The position numbers were made by a program, and so were the translations under genes. A stretch of DNA of 13,204 nt. It comes from Rhodoferax sp. (GTDB lineage Bacteria > Pseudomonadota > Gammaproteobacteria > Burkholderiales > Burkholderiaceae_C). Each line of letters opens with the position of its first letter. The first letter of the stretch is position 1. The DNA lies in NCBI GenBank assembly GCA_028711355.1, contig JAQTSL010000071.1, forward strand, positions 1 through 13,204, read 5' to 3'. Of this stretch, positions 1-6,806 are shown piece by piece. The notes below the pieces were generated by a model that did no database searches, was not told the DNA's origin, and saw nothing but the letters and a program-made list of their open reading frames with translations.

Positions 1-876
1 CTGCTGCGCCATGTGAGTGCGGCGTTTCGTGAAGACCCGGTGCGCATTTTGCGGGTGGCGCGCTTTGCCGCACGTTTTGCCGACTTTAGCGTGGCGCCCG
101 AGACAGCGGCACTGATGCGCGAGATGGTGCAAAGCGGCGAAGTCGATCATCTGGTGGCCGAACGCGTCTGGCAAGAGCTGGCGCGCGGCCTGCTGGAACC
201 GCGCCCGTCACGGATGTTTGAGGTGTTACGCAACTGCGGTGCGCTACGCCGGCTGCTGCCCGAACTGGACCGGCTGTGGGGTGTCGCGCAGCGCGCCGAC
301 TACCACCCGGAGGTGGACACCGGCGTGCACGTGATGCTGGTGCTGGACATGGCCGCGCGGTTGCAGGCCAGCCTGCCGGTGCGTTTTGCCTGCTTGTGCC
401 ACGACCTGGGCAAGGGCAATACACCGGCCGATATTTTGCCGCGCCACCTTGGCCACGAGGGGCGCAGCGTTGCCCTGCTGCGCCAGGTTTGCGAGCGCCT
501 GCGCGTGCCCAGCGTCTGCGTTGAGGTGGCCACGGTGATGGCACGCGAACACAGCAACATTCACCGCAGCGGCGACCTGAACGCCGCTGCGCTGGTGCGG
601 CTGCTGATGCGCTGCGACGCGCTGCGCAAACCGCAGCGCTTGGCCGACATCTTGCTGGCGTGCGAATGCGACGCGCGCGGACGGCTGCAGCACCACGAGG
701 CGCCTTACCCACAACGGCCACGCTTGCTGCGGGTGCTGGCGCTGATGCAGCAGGTCAACACCCGCGCGTTGGCCGAACAAGCGCAGCGTGAGGGTATCAG
801 CGGCGAGCGCGTTGGTGAAATGATTGAACGCGCGCGGGTGGCAGCGGTGCAGCTTGGGCTGGTTGCCGCGGCTTAG
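1..876 (+). CDS. cca: Multifunctional CCA protein / tRNA nucleotidyltransferase, 3' part
   Basis: This enzyme adds or repairs the 3' CCA end of tRNAs in the cytoplasm. The frame is open from the first base, so the gene starts upstream; the GTG at 13 is internal. The visible part begins in the conserved nucleotidyltransferase-to-RNA-binding stretch (LRHVSAAFREDPVRILRVAR) and continues through the tRNA-binding region. It then enters an HD phosphohydrolase domain with YHPEVDTGVH (around 301-330) and CHDLGKG, whose His-Asp pair is at 400-405. From my knowledge of the E. coli multifunctional CCA protein, the collinear match continues to near the end, including the RKPQR segment (628-642). The HD domain marks the gammaproteobacterial/betaproteobacterial form with phosphatase and phosphodiesterase activities. 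The nucleotidyltransferase catalytic motif is outside the window. The gene converges on the MocR gene 122 bp away; no convincing terminator is seen there. Confidence 0.95.
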   Translation: MLRHVSAAFREDPVRILRVARFAARFADFSVAPETAALMREMVQSGEVDHLVAERVWQELARGLLEPRPSRMFEVLRNCGALRRLLPELDRLWGVAQRADYHPEVDTGVHVMLVLDMAARLQASLPVRFACLCHDLGKGNTPADILPRHLGHEGRSVALLRQVCERLRVPSVCVEVATVMAREHSNIHRSGDLNAAALVRLLMRCDALRKPQRLADILLACECDARGRLQHHEAPYPQRPRLLRVLALMQQVNTRALAEQAQREGISGERVGEMIERARVAAVQLGLVAAA

Positions 877-998
877 CGTGCGCGTGCCGCTTACCATCAC
901 CCTGCGGCAACGGTGGCATGGCGTTGCTGCACTGGCTACGCCAGAGCCTGGGCAATACGTTTTTGCAGCGCAAACTGGTTATTGACCAAGGCCGTCTG

Positions 999-2444
999 TC
1001 ACCCCATGTTTTGCCGCAGAGCAGCAAATACCTGCCAAAACGCCGCCTCTTGCGTGGTGCAGAAATTGATGCGCATCAGCGTGCTGGGCGTGTGATTGGC
1101 GTGAAACAGCGCCCCCGGGGCCAGCAGGTAACCTTTATCCAACATGCGCTGCGCCAGGGCATCGGTGTCCACGCCGGTGTCAACCCAGCCAAACAGCCCG
1201 GTCGGTGGCGTGGCGAAGGTGCAGCCTGCTGCTAGCGCCAGCCTCACGCTGCGGCCCCGTGCCTGGTCCAGCCGGGTGCGCAGTTGCTGGGCGTGGCGGC
1301 GCAGTTGGCCCTGCTCGATGCACCAGGCCAGCGCTTTCTCAAACAGCGCGGGCGTGGTCAGGGTACCGAGCAGCTTGGTGTCGAGCAGGCGCTCAAACCA
1401 CGCCGTGGGTGCCGCCAGAAAACCGACACGCCAGCCCGGGGCCAAAATTTTGGCAAAACCACTCACGTAGATGCTGCGCTGCAAGCCGTCCAGCGCGCAC
1501 AGCCGGGTCGCGTGGTCAGGCGCGATGTGGCTGTAGGTGTCGTCCTCCACCACATAAAAATCGTGCTGGTGCGCCAACTGCAACAGGCGGTGCGCGTGCC
1601 CCGCGCCCAGGCAGTAGCCGGTAGGGTTGTGGAATACGCTGACGCTGACAAACAGCTTGGGGTGATGCAGCTCGCAGTAACGCGCCAGCACCGCCAAATC
1701 GGGCCCGTTGGGGCCGCGCGGCACTGGCAAGATGCGCATGCCCAGGGCATCGAGCCGGGCAAATTCCACCGCCCAGCCGGGTTCTTCGACCATCACGTAG
1801 TCACCGGCGTGCAGCAGGGTGCGGCTGATGATGTCCAGCGCATGGGTGGCTCCCACGGTGGTGATGATTTGCTGCGCTGTGGCGGCAATGCCCAGTGCGT
1901 TCAAGCGGCCGGCCAACGCTTGGCGCAAAGACGCATCACCGGCGGGCTCGCCATAGTGCAGCGACAGCGCCTTGAGCTCGGCCCCGCTGCAAAAGCGCCG
2001 CACTGCGGCCGACATGAAGCTGGTTTCCAGCCAGTCTGGCGGAAACGCCCCCATGCCGGGTTGTGGTTGACCGCTGCTGCTGTGGAACATGCCACGAATC
2101 AGTGCCGTGGCATCTACCGGCACATGCCGCAGGTTGGAGTCGGCAGCGGGTATTGGTGGCTCAGTGGTAACTGCTGAATCAATAGCTGCTTGCGCTTGTT
2201 CCAAAAGGGTTACAGCCTGATTTCTTATATAAAAACCACGGTGACGCTGGGCCTCTACCAAGCCCTGCGCCAGCAAGCGGTCATAGGCCGCCACCACAGT
2301 GCTCGGGCTCACACCCTGCTGCTGGGCACACTGGCGCACCGACGGCAGGCGCGTGCCCGGGGCCAGCAAACGGCTGCGAATACGCTCGGCAAAGCGCCCG
2401 GCAAGTTGCTCGGCCAGTGATTGGGAAGCGGCTTTGACCAACAT
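999..2444 (-). CDS. MocR-type GntR/aminotransferase transcriptional regulator
   Basis: This is a cytoplasmic DNA-binding regulator of the MocR subfamily of GntR (481 aa, normal length). Residues about 6-73 form the GntR winged helix (APGTRLPSVRQCAQQQGVSPS, then YDRLLAQGLVEAQRHRGFYI). A linker follows (about 74-115), then a fold-type I aminotransferase-like domain. PLP-site residues are present: N273 in HNPTG, the Asp pair in EDDTY (301-302), Lys332 in SGFAKILAPGWRVG and Arg458 in LMRINF. The domain therefore probably binds PLP and senses an amino acid or amine. ATG at 2444 is preferred over an upstream GTG at 2465 because AAGGAG lies 5 bases before it. The gene is divergent from the LysE-family exporter, the classical arrangement for a MocR regulator and its target. 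Residues 74-90 of the linker are encoded by a copy of the dispersed repeat described here. The specific target and ligand are unknown. Confidence 0.93.
   Translation of the reverse strand: MLVKAASQSLAEQLAGRFAERIRSRLLAPGTRLPSVRQCAQQQGVSPSTVVAAYDRLLAQGLVEAQRHRGFYIRNQAVTLLEQAQAAIDSAVTTEPPIPAADSNLRHVPVDATALIRGMFHSSSGQPQPGMGAFPPDWLETSFMSAAVRRFCSGAELKALSLHYGEPAGDASLRQALAGRLNALGIAATAQQIITTVGATHALDIISRTLLHAGDYVMVEEPGWAVEFARLDALGMRILPVPRGPNGPDLAVLARYCELHHPKLFVSVSVFHNPTGYCLGAGHAHRLLQLAHQHDFYVVEDDTYSHIAPDHATRLCALDGLQRSIYVSGFAKILAPGWRVGFLAAPTAWFERLLDTKLLGTLTTPALFEKALAWCIEQGQLRRHAQQLRTRLDQARGRSVRLALAAGCTFATPPTGLFGWVDTGVDTDALAQRMLDKGYLLAPGALFHANHTPSTLMRINFCTTQEAAFWQVFAALRQNMG
2177..2224 (+). repeat. Dispersed ATAGCT repeat, copy A (inside mocR-type gene)
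   Basis: Begins AATCAATAGCTGCTTGCG and continues with TTCCAAAAGGG and an AT-rich tail. Aligned by eye without gaps it matches copy C at 33 of 46 positions and copy B at 30 of 48. It lies within the minus-strand regulator gene and encodes its linker residues 74-90, between the DNA-binding and aminotransferase-like domains, without breaking the frame. It is noticeably more AT-rich than the flanking codons. Confidence 0.6.
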
Positions 2445-2449
2445 GGGGA

Positions 2450-2455
2450 CTCCTT
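2450..2455 (-). promoter_or_regulatory. Ribosome binding site deciding the regulator start
   Basis: On the minus strand this reads AAGGAG, with 5 bases (TCCCC) before ATG at 2444-2442. It is the best Shine-Dalgarno in the intergenic region and supports the 481-aa start over the upstream in-frame GTG at 2465, for which the site would lie inside the coding sequence. Confidence 0.75.
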
Positions 2456-2508
2456 GAATGCACACCCTGAATGCGCAACGACGCGGTCAGTCTGTGCTGC
2501 ATTGACCC

Positions 2509-2537
2509 ACAATACAGTTTAAAACTTTGTTCATCAA
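2509..2537 (-). promoter_or_regulatory. Sigma-70-like promoter for the MocR-type regulator
   Basis: Read on the minus strand: -35 TTGATG (2537-2532), a 17-base spacer (2531-2515) and -10 TATTGT (2514-2509). The predicted start of transcription is near 2502, giving a leader of about 58 bases before the ATG. The promoter is overlapped by the inverted repeats at 2513-2548, which would suit autoregulation. This is a by-eye match to the sigma-70 consensus. Confidence 0.5.
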
Positions 2538-2573
2538 AGTGTACTGTAGGTGTGCTGATTTTAGCGCTACAGT
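2513..2573. promoter_or_regulatory. Candidate operator of the regulator/exporter intergenic region
   Basis: The gap contains an inverted repeat ACTTTG-ttcat-CAAAGT (2524-2540) flanked by TACAGT (2513-2518) and ACTGTA (2543-2548), plus a further TACAGT at 2568-2573, exactly 55 bp from the first. Repeated TACAGT half-sites on the same helical face, overlapping the minus-strand promoter, are what a dimeric MocR regulator would be expected to bind. Binding is inferred from position and symmetry only. Confidence 0.45.
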
Positions 2574-2580
2574 GACACCC

Positions 2581-2607
2581 ATGAATGCATCCACCACCGG
2601 CCCATGA
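2581..2607 (+). other. Possible 8-codon leader frame overlapping the exporter start
   Basis: ATG at 2581 opens a frame reading M-N-A-S-T-T-G-P-stop, whose TGA (2605-2607) overlaps the exporter ATG (2604) as ATGA. Because the exporter has no obvious Shine-Dalgarno of its own, translational coupling from such a leader is conceivable. The leader lacks a clear ribosome binding site too, so this is weak and could be chance. Confidence 0.15.
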
Positions 2608-3215
2608 ACGGTTCAGAATGGACCGCCCTGCTGCTGCTGTGCACGGCAGTGAGCTTCACGCCCGGGCCCAACACCACGCTGTCCACCGCGCTGGCAGCCA
2701 ACTTTGGCTTGCCTGGCGCCATGCGCTTTGTGTTGGCCGTGCCGGTGGGTTGGGGCCTGCTGCTGACGCTTTGCGCCAGCGGTGTTGGTGCGCTGGTGGT
2801 CAGCCTGCCGCCGCTGCGTCTGGCGGTGAAGGCCGCTGGCGTGGCCTACCTGATCTGGCTGGCCTGGAAACTGTGGCACGCGCACCGTCCCGCGCAGGCC
2901 AGCAAGCGCCAACTCCTTGTGACGTTTTGGCAAGGCGTGCTGTTGCAGTTTTTGAACATCAAGGCCTGGCTGCTGGCGCTCACCGTGGTCGCCGGTTGGC
3001 TGGCTGGGCGCGTGGATCTGTGGTCGCGTTTTACGTTGGTACTGCCGTTGTTGCTGGGCTTCGCACTGACCAGCAACCTCGCCTACGCGCTGGTCGGCAC
3101 CGGCTTGCGCCAATGGCTGGCCGACCCGCAGCACGGTGGCCGCAGGCTGCGCTGGTTCAACCGCAGCATGGCTGGGGTACTGCTGGCCACGGCACTGTGG
3201 ATGGGGACCATCTGA
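2604..3215 (+). CDS. LysE/RhtB-family amino acid exporter
   Basis: This is an inner-membrane protein of 203 aa, the usual length for LysE/RhtB exporters, which expel amino acids or related metabolites. It starts with a hydrophobic helix carrying the family signature SFTPGPNTT (residues 17-25). It has the KAAGVAYLIWLAWKLW segment (76-91) and a central FWQGVLLQFLNIKAW stretch, in which the family's common N-P-K reads N-I-K. About five to six membrane helices can be picked out. The ATG at 2604 fits the family's N-terminus; no clear Shine-Dalgarno precedes it, and a tiny upstream frame overlaps it as ATGA. Divergence from a MocR regulator implies that regulator controls it. The transported substrate cannot be named. 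The racemase gene follows 56 bp later on the same strand. Confidence 0.88.
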   Translation: MNGSEWTALLLLCTAVSFTPGPNTTLSTALAANFGLPGAMRFVLAVPVGWGLLLTLCASGVGALVVSLPPLRLAVKAAGVAYLIWLAWKLWHAHRPAQASKRQLLVTFWQGVLLQFLNIKAWLLALTVVAGWLAGRVDLWSRFTLVLPLLLGFALTSNLAYALVGTGLRQWLADPQHGGRRLRWFNRSMAGVLLATALWMGTI

Positions 3216-3230
3216 TTATTTTTATTGAAC

Positions 3231-3275
3231 AAATTGGCCTCTGGCAGACAGTTAAGCAGGCACAAATAGCTATGA
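3231..3275 (-). repeat. Dispersed ATAGCT repeat, copy E (at racemase start)
   Basis: On the minus strand it reads ATAGCTATTTGTGCCTG and ends AGAGGCCAATTT, matching the beginning and the tail of copies A-C with at least one small gap. It occupies most of the gap between the exporter and racemase genes. Its AGCTAT (3268-3273) overlaps the first two bases of the racemase ATG at 3272. This is the most diverged of the four copies. Confidence 0.4.
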
Positions 3276-4009
3276 AAAAAGAAGCACTTCAACGCAAAAC
3301 CCTGGGGCTGATCGGCGGCATGAGCTGGGAATCCACCGTGCCGTACTACCAGTTGATCAACCAGGCGGTGAAAGCGCAGTTGGGCGGCCTGCACTCAGCC
3401 AAGCTGATTTTGTACAGCGTGGACTTCGCTGAAATTGAACACCTGCAAGCCAACGGCCAGTGGGAGGCCGCAGGGGCCTTGCTGGCCGACGTAGCGCGCA
3501 AACTTGAAGCCACCGGGGCCGACGCGCTGCTGCTGTGCACCAACACCATGCACAAGGTGGCCGATACCATCACCGCCGCAGTTCACATTCCGTTGCTGCA
3601 CATTGCCGACCCCACAGCGCAGGCCATCAGAGAAGCTGGTTACACCACCGTGGGCCTGCTGGGCACGCGCTTCACCATGGAGCAGGACTTTTACCGTAGC
3701 CGCCTTGAAGACCAGCACGGCCTGATGGTGCTGACCCCGCCAGAGGCCGAGCGCAACGCAGTGCATCGCATCATTTTTGACGAGCTATGTCTGGGCCAGG
3801 TCAAAGCCGCATCGCGCCAGACCTACCAGCGGGTGATTGCCAACTTGCAGGCGCAGGGTGCGCAGGCCGTCATTCTTGGTTGCACCGAAATCGCCATGCT
3901 GATCGGGCCGCAGGACTGCGCCGTGCCGCTGTTTGATACCACCACCCTGCACGCCGAATACGCCGCGCGCTGGGCCATGAACGCCATCCCGACGCAGGCC
4001 GCCCCATGA
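3272..4009 (+). CDS. Aspartate/glutamate racemase family protein
   Basis: This is a 245-aa cytoplasmic protein of the PLP-independent Asp/Glu racemase family (YgeA-like), which interconverts L- and D-amino acids with two cysteines acting as acid and base. Seen: an N-terminal LGLIGGMSWEST nucleotide-fold-like start (11-22), Cys89 in LLLCTNTMHKV, a GLLGT segment (128-132) and Cys204 in ILGCTEIAML. Both catalytic cysteines are therefore kept, and activity is likely. The substrate may be aspartate, glutamate or another amino acid. The same frame is open upstream through the exporter gene, but homology starts just after ATG 3272, so the longer frame is rejected. No strong Shine-Dalgarno is seen; AAGCAGG (3254-3260) is 11 bases away. 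It overlaps the EamA gene by ATGA (4006-4009). Confidence 0.9.
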   Translation: MKKEALQRKTLGLIGGMSWESTVPYYQLINQAVKAQLGGLHSAKLILYSVDFAEIEHLQANGQWEAAGALLADVARKLEATGADALLLCTNTMHKVADTITAAVHIPLLHIADPTAQAIREAGYTTVGLLGTRFTMEQDFYRSRLEDQHGLMVLTPPEAERNAVHRIIFDELCLGQVKAASRQTYQRVIANLQAQGAQAVILGCTEIAMLIGPQDCAVPLFDTTTLHAEYAARWAMNAIPTQAAP

Positions 4010-4956
4010 GCGCGCTGCCACACACTCATGCACTGCGCAATGGCCTGCTGTTGGGTCTGCTGGGTGTCGGCATATTTGCGTTGACGCTGCCCCTCACCCG
4101 TCTGGCCGTGGGCACGCCAGATGCGCCGCAACTCTCCGGCGTGTTTGTCTCCAGTGGTCGAGCCACGCTGGCGGCGCTGCTGTCCATCGGTTTTTTGTGG
4201 CTGACCCGCGCGCCCTGGCCGCAGCGCGCCGACTGGGGTCTGCTGGGGTTGGTGACGCTGGGCGTGGTGTTGGGTTTTCCGATGTTTTCATCGGTGGCCA
4301 TGCGCCATGTGGAGGCGGTGCACGCCAGCGTGATGCTGGGCGTGTTGCCGCTGGCCACCGCCTTGGTGGGTGCCTGGCTGCACCGCCAGCGGCCGTCGGT
4401 AGGGTTCTGGCTGTGTGCCGGCCTGGGCACGGCGTTGGTGGTCGGGTTTGCCGTGTTGCGCTCAGGGCAAGGCGGTTTGTCGCTGGCCCGTGCCGACGTC
4501 TGGCTGCTGCTGGCCATGGCCTGCGCGGCGGTCGGTTATGGCGTCGGCGGACTACTTGCCACCCGACTGCGTGCCGACCAGGTGATCTGCTGGGCGCTGG
4601 TCATCGGTTTACCCATCAATATGCCGTTAGCCCTTATGGAATATCCGCAAACAGCTATTCAATTTGATGCATGGCTGGGCTTTTTCTACGTGGCACTGTT
4701 TTCCCAGTGGCTGGGTTTTTTTGCCTGGTACCGCGGCCTGGCGCTGGGCGGCACGGTGCGGGTCAGCCAGATGCAACTGCTGCAACCTTTCATGAGCATG
4801 CTGTTTGCCGTGCCCATTCTGGGCGAATCGCTGGACGCTTTGAGCCTGGGCTTTGGCCTGGCAGTGATCGCCGTCGTGGCCATTGGCCGCAAGATGCCAG
4901 TGCGTGACATACAGCGTATTGCTCCTGTTTTCAACTCCAAGATAGCCACACCATGA
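4006..4956 (+). CDS. EamA-family (DMT) transporter
   Basis: This is an inner-membrane protein of 316 aa with the length and two-fold repeat of ten-helix EamA/DMT exporters. The first EamA unit spans roughly residues 13-150 and the second 165-295. Each ends in the typical pattern of a short helix followed by a glycine-rich one, including GTVRVSQMQLLQPFMSMLFAV near 249-269. EamA proteins commonly export amino acids, metabolites or drugs; the substrate here is not readable. Residues 205-220, at the end of one helix and the loop before the next, are encoded by repeat copy C. The last ~17 residues (about 300-316) are polar, do not look like the family and may be added sequence. The start overlaps the racemase stop (ATGA), and its own stop overlaps the next start in the same way, indicating translational coupling. 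Confidence 0.9.
   Translation: MSALPHTHALRNGLLLGLLGVGIFALTLPLTRLAVGTPDAPQLSGVFVSSGRATLAALLSIGFLWLTRAPWPQRADWGLLGLVTLGVVLGFPMFSSVAMRHVEAVHASVMLGVLPLATALVGAWLHRQRPSVGFWLCAGLGTALVVGFAVLRSGQGGLSLARADVWLLLAMACAAVGYGVGGLLATRLRADQVICWALVIGLPINMPLALMEYPQTAIQFDAWLGFFYVALFSQWLGFFAWYRGLALGGTVRVSQMQLLQPFMSMLFAVPILGESLDALSLGFGLAVIAVVAIGRKMPVRDIQRIAPVFNSKIATP
4618..4663 (-). repeat. Dispersed ATAGCT repeat, copy C (inside EamA gene)
   Basis: Minus-strand reading begins ATTGAATAGCTGTTTGCG, then ATTCCATAAGGGCTAA. It matches copy A at 33 of 46 positions without gaps, the best pair in the window. It falls inside the EamA transporter gene, in frame, encoding residues 205-220 in and just after a membrane helix. 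The tract is visibly more AT-rich than the codons on either side. Confidence 0.6.
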
Positions 4957-6161
4957 CCGACACCCCACCTCCTTCCCCCTGGCACCTGGCGCGCCGCGCC
5001 GCGCGCATGAACCCGTCGGTGATCCGTGAAATCCTCAAGGTTACCGAGCGCCCCGGCATCATCAGTTTTGCCGGTGGTCTGCCGTCCAGCAAAACTTTCC
5101 CGGTGGCCGAGTTTGAAGCCGCCTGCGCCAAGGTGTTGAAAGACGACCCGGCGGGTGCGCTTCAGTATGCTGCCAGCGAGGGTTTTGGCCCGCTGCGCGA
5201 GCAAGTAGCCGCCATGCTGCCGTGGCAGGTTGACCCGAGCCAGGTGCTGATCACCACCGGCTCACAACAGGGTCTGGATCTGGTGGCCAAGGTGTTGGTT
5301 GATGCGGACAGCAAAATCCTGGTCGAATCGCCCACCTACCTGGGCGCAGTGATGGCCTTCATCCCGATGGAACCGAACGTGGTCAGCGTGGCCAGTGACG
5401 AGCATGGTGTGGTCATCGACAACCTGGCGAAAGTTGCTGACGGCGCGCGTTTTCTCTACGTGTTGCCCAACTTCCAGAACCCCACCGGCCGTACCATGAC
5501 CGAAGCGCGCCGCGCCGCGTTGAGCGCGCTGGCCACCGAGCGCAACTTGCCACTGGTTGAAGATAACCCCTATGGTGACCTGTGGTTTGATGCGCCGCCG
5601 CCCGCACCCCTGACCGCCCGCAACCCCGCGGGCGGCATTTACCTGGGCTCGTTCTCCAAGGTGCTGGCCCCGGGCCTGCGCATGGGTTTTATCGTCGCCC
5701 CCAAAGCGGTCTACCCCAAGCTGCTGCAAGCCAAACAGGCGGCCGACCTGCACAGCCCTGGCTTTAACCAGCGCATGATCTCCGAGGTCATGAAAGACGG
5801 CTTTCTGGACCGCCATGTGCCGACCATCCGTGCCCTGTACAAGTCGCAGCGCGACGCCATGCTGGAGGCGCTGGCGCAGCACTTTCCTGACGCGCAAACC
5901 CAACCGGATCAATCATTGACCTGGAACACACCGGCCGGTGGCATGTTTTTGTGGGCGCGTCTGCCCGCGGGTATGAAGGCAGTAGATCTGCTGCCACACG
6001 CCGTGGACAAGGGTGTGGCCTTTGTGCCCGGTGCCCCGTTCTACGCCGACCATGGTGACGAGCGCACCCTGCGCCTGAGTTTTGTCACCCCCAGCGTGGA
6101 AGAGATTCACCGGGGCGTGGCGGCGCTGGCTGCCACCATCAAAAAGCAACAAGGAGCCTGA
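4953..6161 (+). CDS. PLP-dependent fold-type I aminotransferase (LysN/AroA-like class)
   Basis: This is a cytoplasmic enzyme of 402 aa that transfers an amino group between an amino acid and a 2-oxo acid. It belongs to the group related to 2-aminoadipate aminotransferase and to MocR effector domains. Seen: ISFAGGLPSSKTFP (37-50), TTGSQQGLDL (101-110) for phosphate binding, QNPTG with N176, EDNPYGDL with D204 and Y207, the PLP lysine K236 in GSFSKVLAPGLRMG, and Arg374 in RTLRLSF for the substrate carboxylate. All catalytic residues are present. The ATG overlaps the EamA stop (ATGA) and the GST gene follows 2 bases after its stop. Its SFSKVLAPGLRMGF block closely resembles that of the divergent regulator (SGFAKILAPGWRVGF), so enzyme and regulator may recognise related ligands. 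The amino donor is not determinable. Confidence 0.92.
   Translation: MTDTPPPSPWHLARRAARMNPSVIREILKVTERPGIISFAGGLPSSKTFPVAEFEAACAKVLKDDPAGALQYAASEGFGPLREQVAAMLPWQVDPSQVLITTGSQQGLDLVAKVLVDADSKILVESPTYLGAVMAFIPMEPNVVSVASDEHGVVIDNLAKVADGARFLYVLPNFQNPTGRTMTEARRAALSALATERNLPLVEDNPYGDLWFDAPPPAPLTARNPAGGIYLGSFSKVLAPGLRMGFIVAPKAVYPKLLQAKQAADLHSPGFNQRMISEVMKDGFLDRHVPTIRALYKSQRDAMLEALAQHFPDAQTQPDQSLTWNTPAGGMFLWARLPAGMKAVDLLPHAVDKGVAFVPGAPFYADHGDERTLRLSFVTPSVEEIHRGVAALAATIKKQQGA
6151..6156 (+). promoter_or_regulatory. Ribosome binding site of the GST gene
   Basis: AAGGAG lies inside the last codons of the aminotransferase gene, 7 bases before the GST ATG at 6164. It is the clearest Shine-Dalgarno in the plus-strand gene run and supports co-transcription and re-initiation. 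Confidence 0.7.
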
Positions 6162-6163
6162 AC

Positions 6164-6781
6164 ATGCTTCACATCTGGGGACGACTGAGCTCCATCAACG
6201 TTCGCAAGGTGGTCTGGGCCGCGCGGGAAACCGGAATGCCGTTTACCCGCACTGATGCGGGGCTGGCTTTTGGTGTGGTGAAAACGCCTGAATACCTGCA
6301 CCTCAACCCCAATGCCCAAGTACCCACACTGCAAGACGATGAACTGGTACTGTGGGAGTCCAACGTCATCGTGCGTTACCTGTGCGCCCGCTACGCCCCG
6401 GCACTGTATCCACAAGACCTGGTGCAACGTTTTGATGCCGAGCGCTGGATGGACTGGCAGCAAACCACGCTCAACCCCGCTGGTGGTGGCGCCTTCTTGC
6501 AGTGGATTCGCACACCCGAAGATCGGCGCGACCTGAGCGTGATCGCCAAGTCAGTTGCGGCCATGGAGCCGCTGCTGACACTGCTGGATCAGCACCTGTC
6601 ACAACACGCCTACTTGGGCGGCGCCGAATTCAGCATGGCCGACATCCCGGTGGCCTGCGAGATTCACCGCTGGTTTGGCCTGCCACAAGCCCGGCCATCG
6701 CTGCCCCATCTAGAGGGCTGGTACGCCAGCATCCTGGTTCGCTCTGCCGTACGCGGCGTACTTGATATTCCCTTGTCCTGA
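6164..6781 (+). CDS. Glutathione S-transferase family protein
   Basis: This 205-aa cytoplasmic protein has a thioredoxin-like N-terminal domain and a helical C-terminal domain. Such enzymes join glutathione to electrophiles or use it in isomerisation or dehalogenation. Seen: Ser9/Ser10 in GRLSSINVRKV, at the place of the catalytic serine or cysteine; Val53-cis-Pro54 in AQVPTL; Glu65-Ser66 in LWESNVIVRYL, which hold the glutathione gamma-glutamyl group; and the N-capping box FSMADIPVACEIHRW with Asp160. Length is normal. It begins 2 bases after the aminotransferase stop and PhzF follows 25 bases later, so it probably belongs to the same transcript. In this setting it could detoxify a reactive product of the pathway, which is an inference. 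Confidence 0.9.
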   Translation: MLHIWGRLSSINVRKVVWAARETGMPFTRTDAGLAFGVVKTPEYLHLNPNAQVPTLQDDELVLWESNVIVRYLCARYAPALYPQDLVQRFDAERWMDWQQTTLNPAGGGAFLQWIRTPEDRRDLSVIAKSVAAMEPLLTLLDQHLSQHAYLGGAEFSMADIPVACEIHRWFGLPQARPSLPHLEGWYASILVRSAVRGVLDIPLS

Positions 6782-6806
6782 CTCTTTCAAACCTTGGTAG
6801 CAGCCC

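Noticed and set aside
885..964. Possible terminators between cca and the MocR-type gene (TGCCGC/GCGGCA at 885-909; CTGGC-tac-GCCAG at 932-944)
   Set aside because: The first has a 13-base loop and no T-run; the second has only a 5-bp stem and its T-run is 15 bases away.
1284..2177. 297-codon plus-strand frame opposite the MocR-type gene
   Set aside because: It is antisense to a gene with full family motifs, has a low-complexity composition and no recognisable domain.
2585..3271. Long open frame upstream of, and continuous with, the racemase gene, running through the exporter gene
   Set aside because: Its translation is Ala/Arg/Gly-rich without family features and lies out of frame over the LysE-family gene; racemase homology starts only after ATG 3272. 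GC-rich third positions keep shadow frames open.
4906..4950. Possible fifth copy of the ATAGCT repeat at the end of the EamA gene (GATAGCC and an AT-rich tract)
   Set aside because: It shares only a short ATAGC-like word and an AT-rich tract and cannot be aligned over its length with copies A-C. It may be a different or decayed element; left as an odd C-terminal tail.
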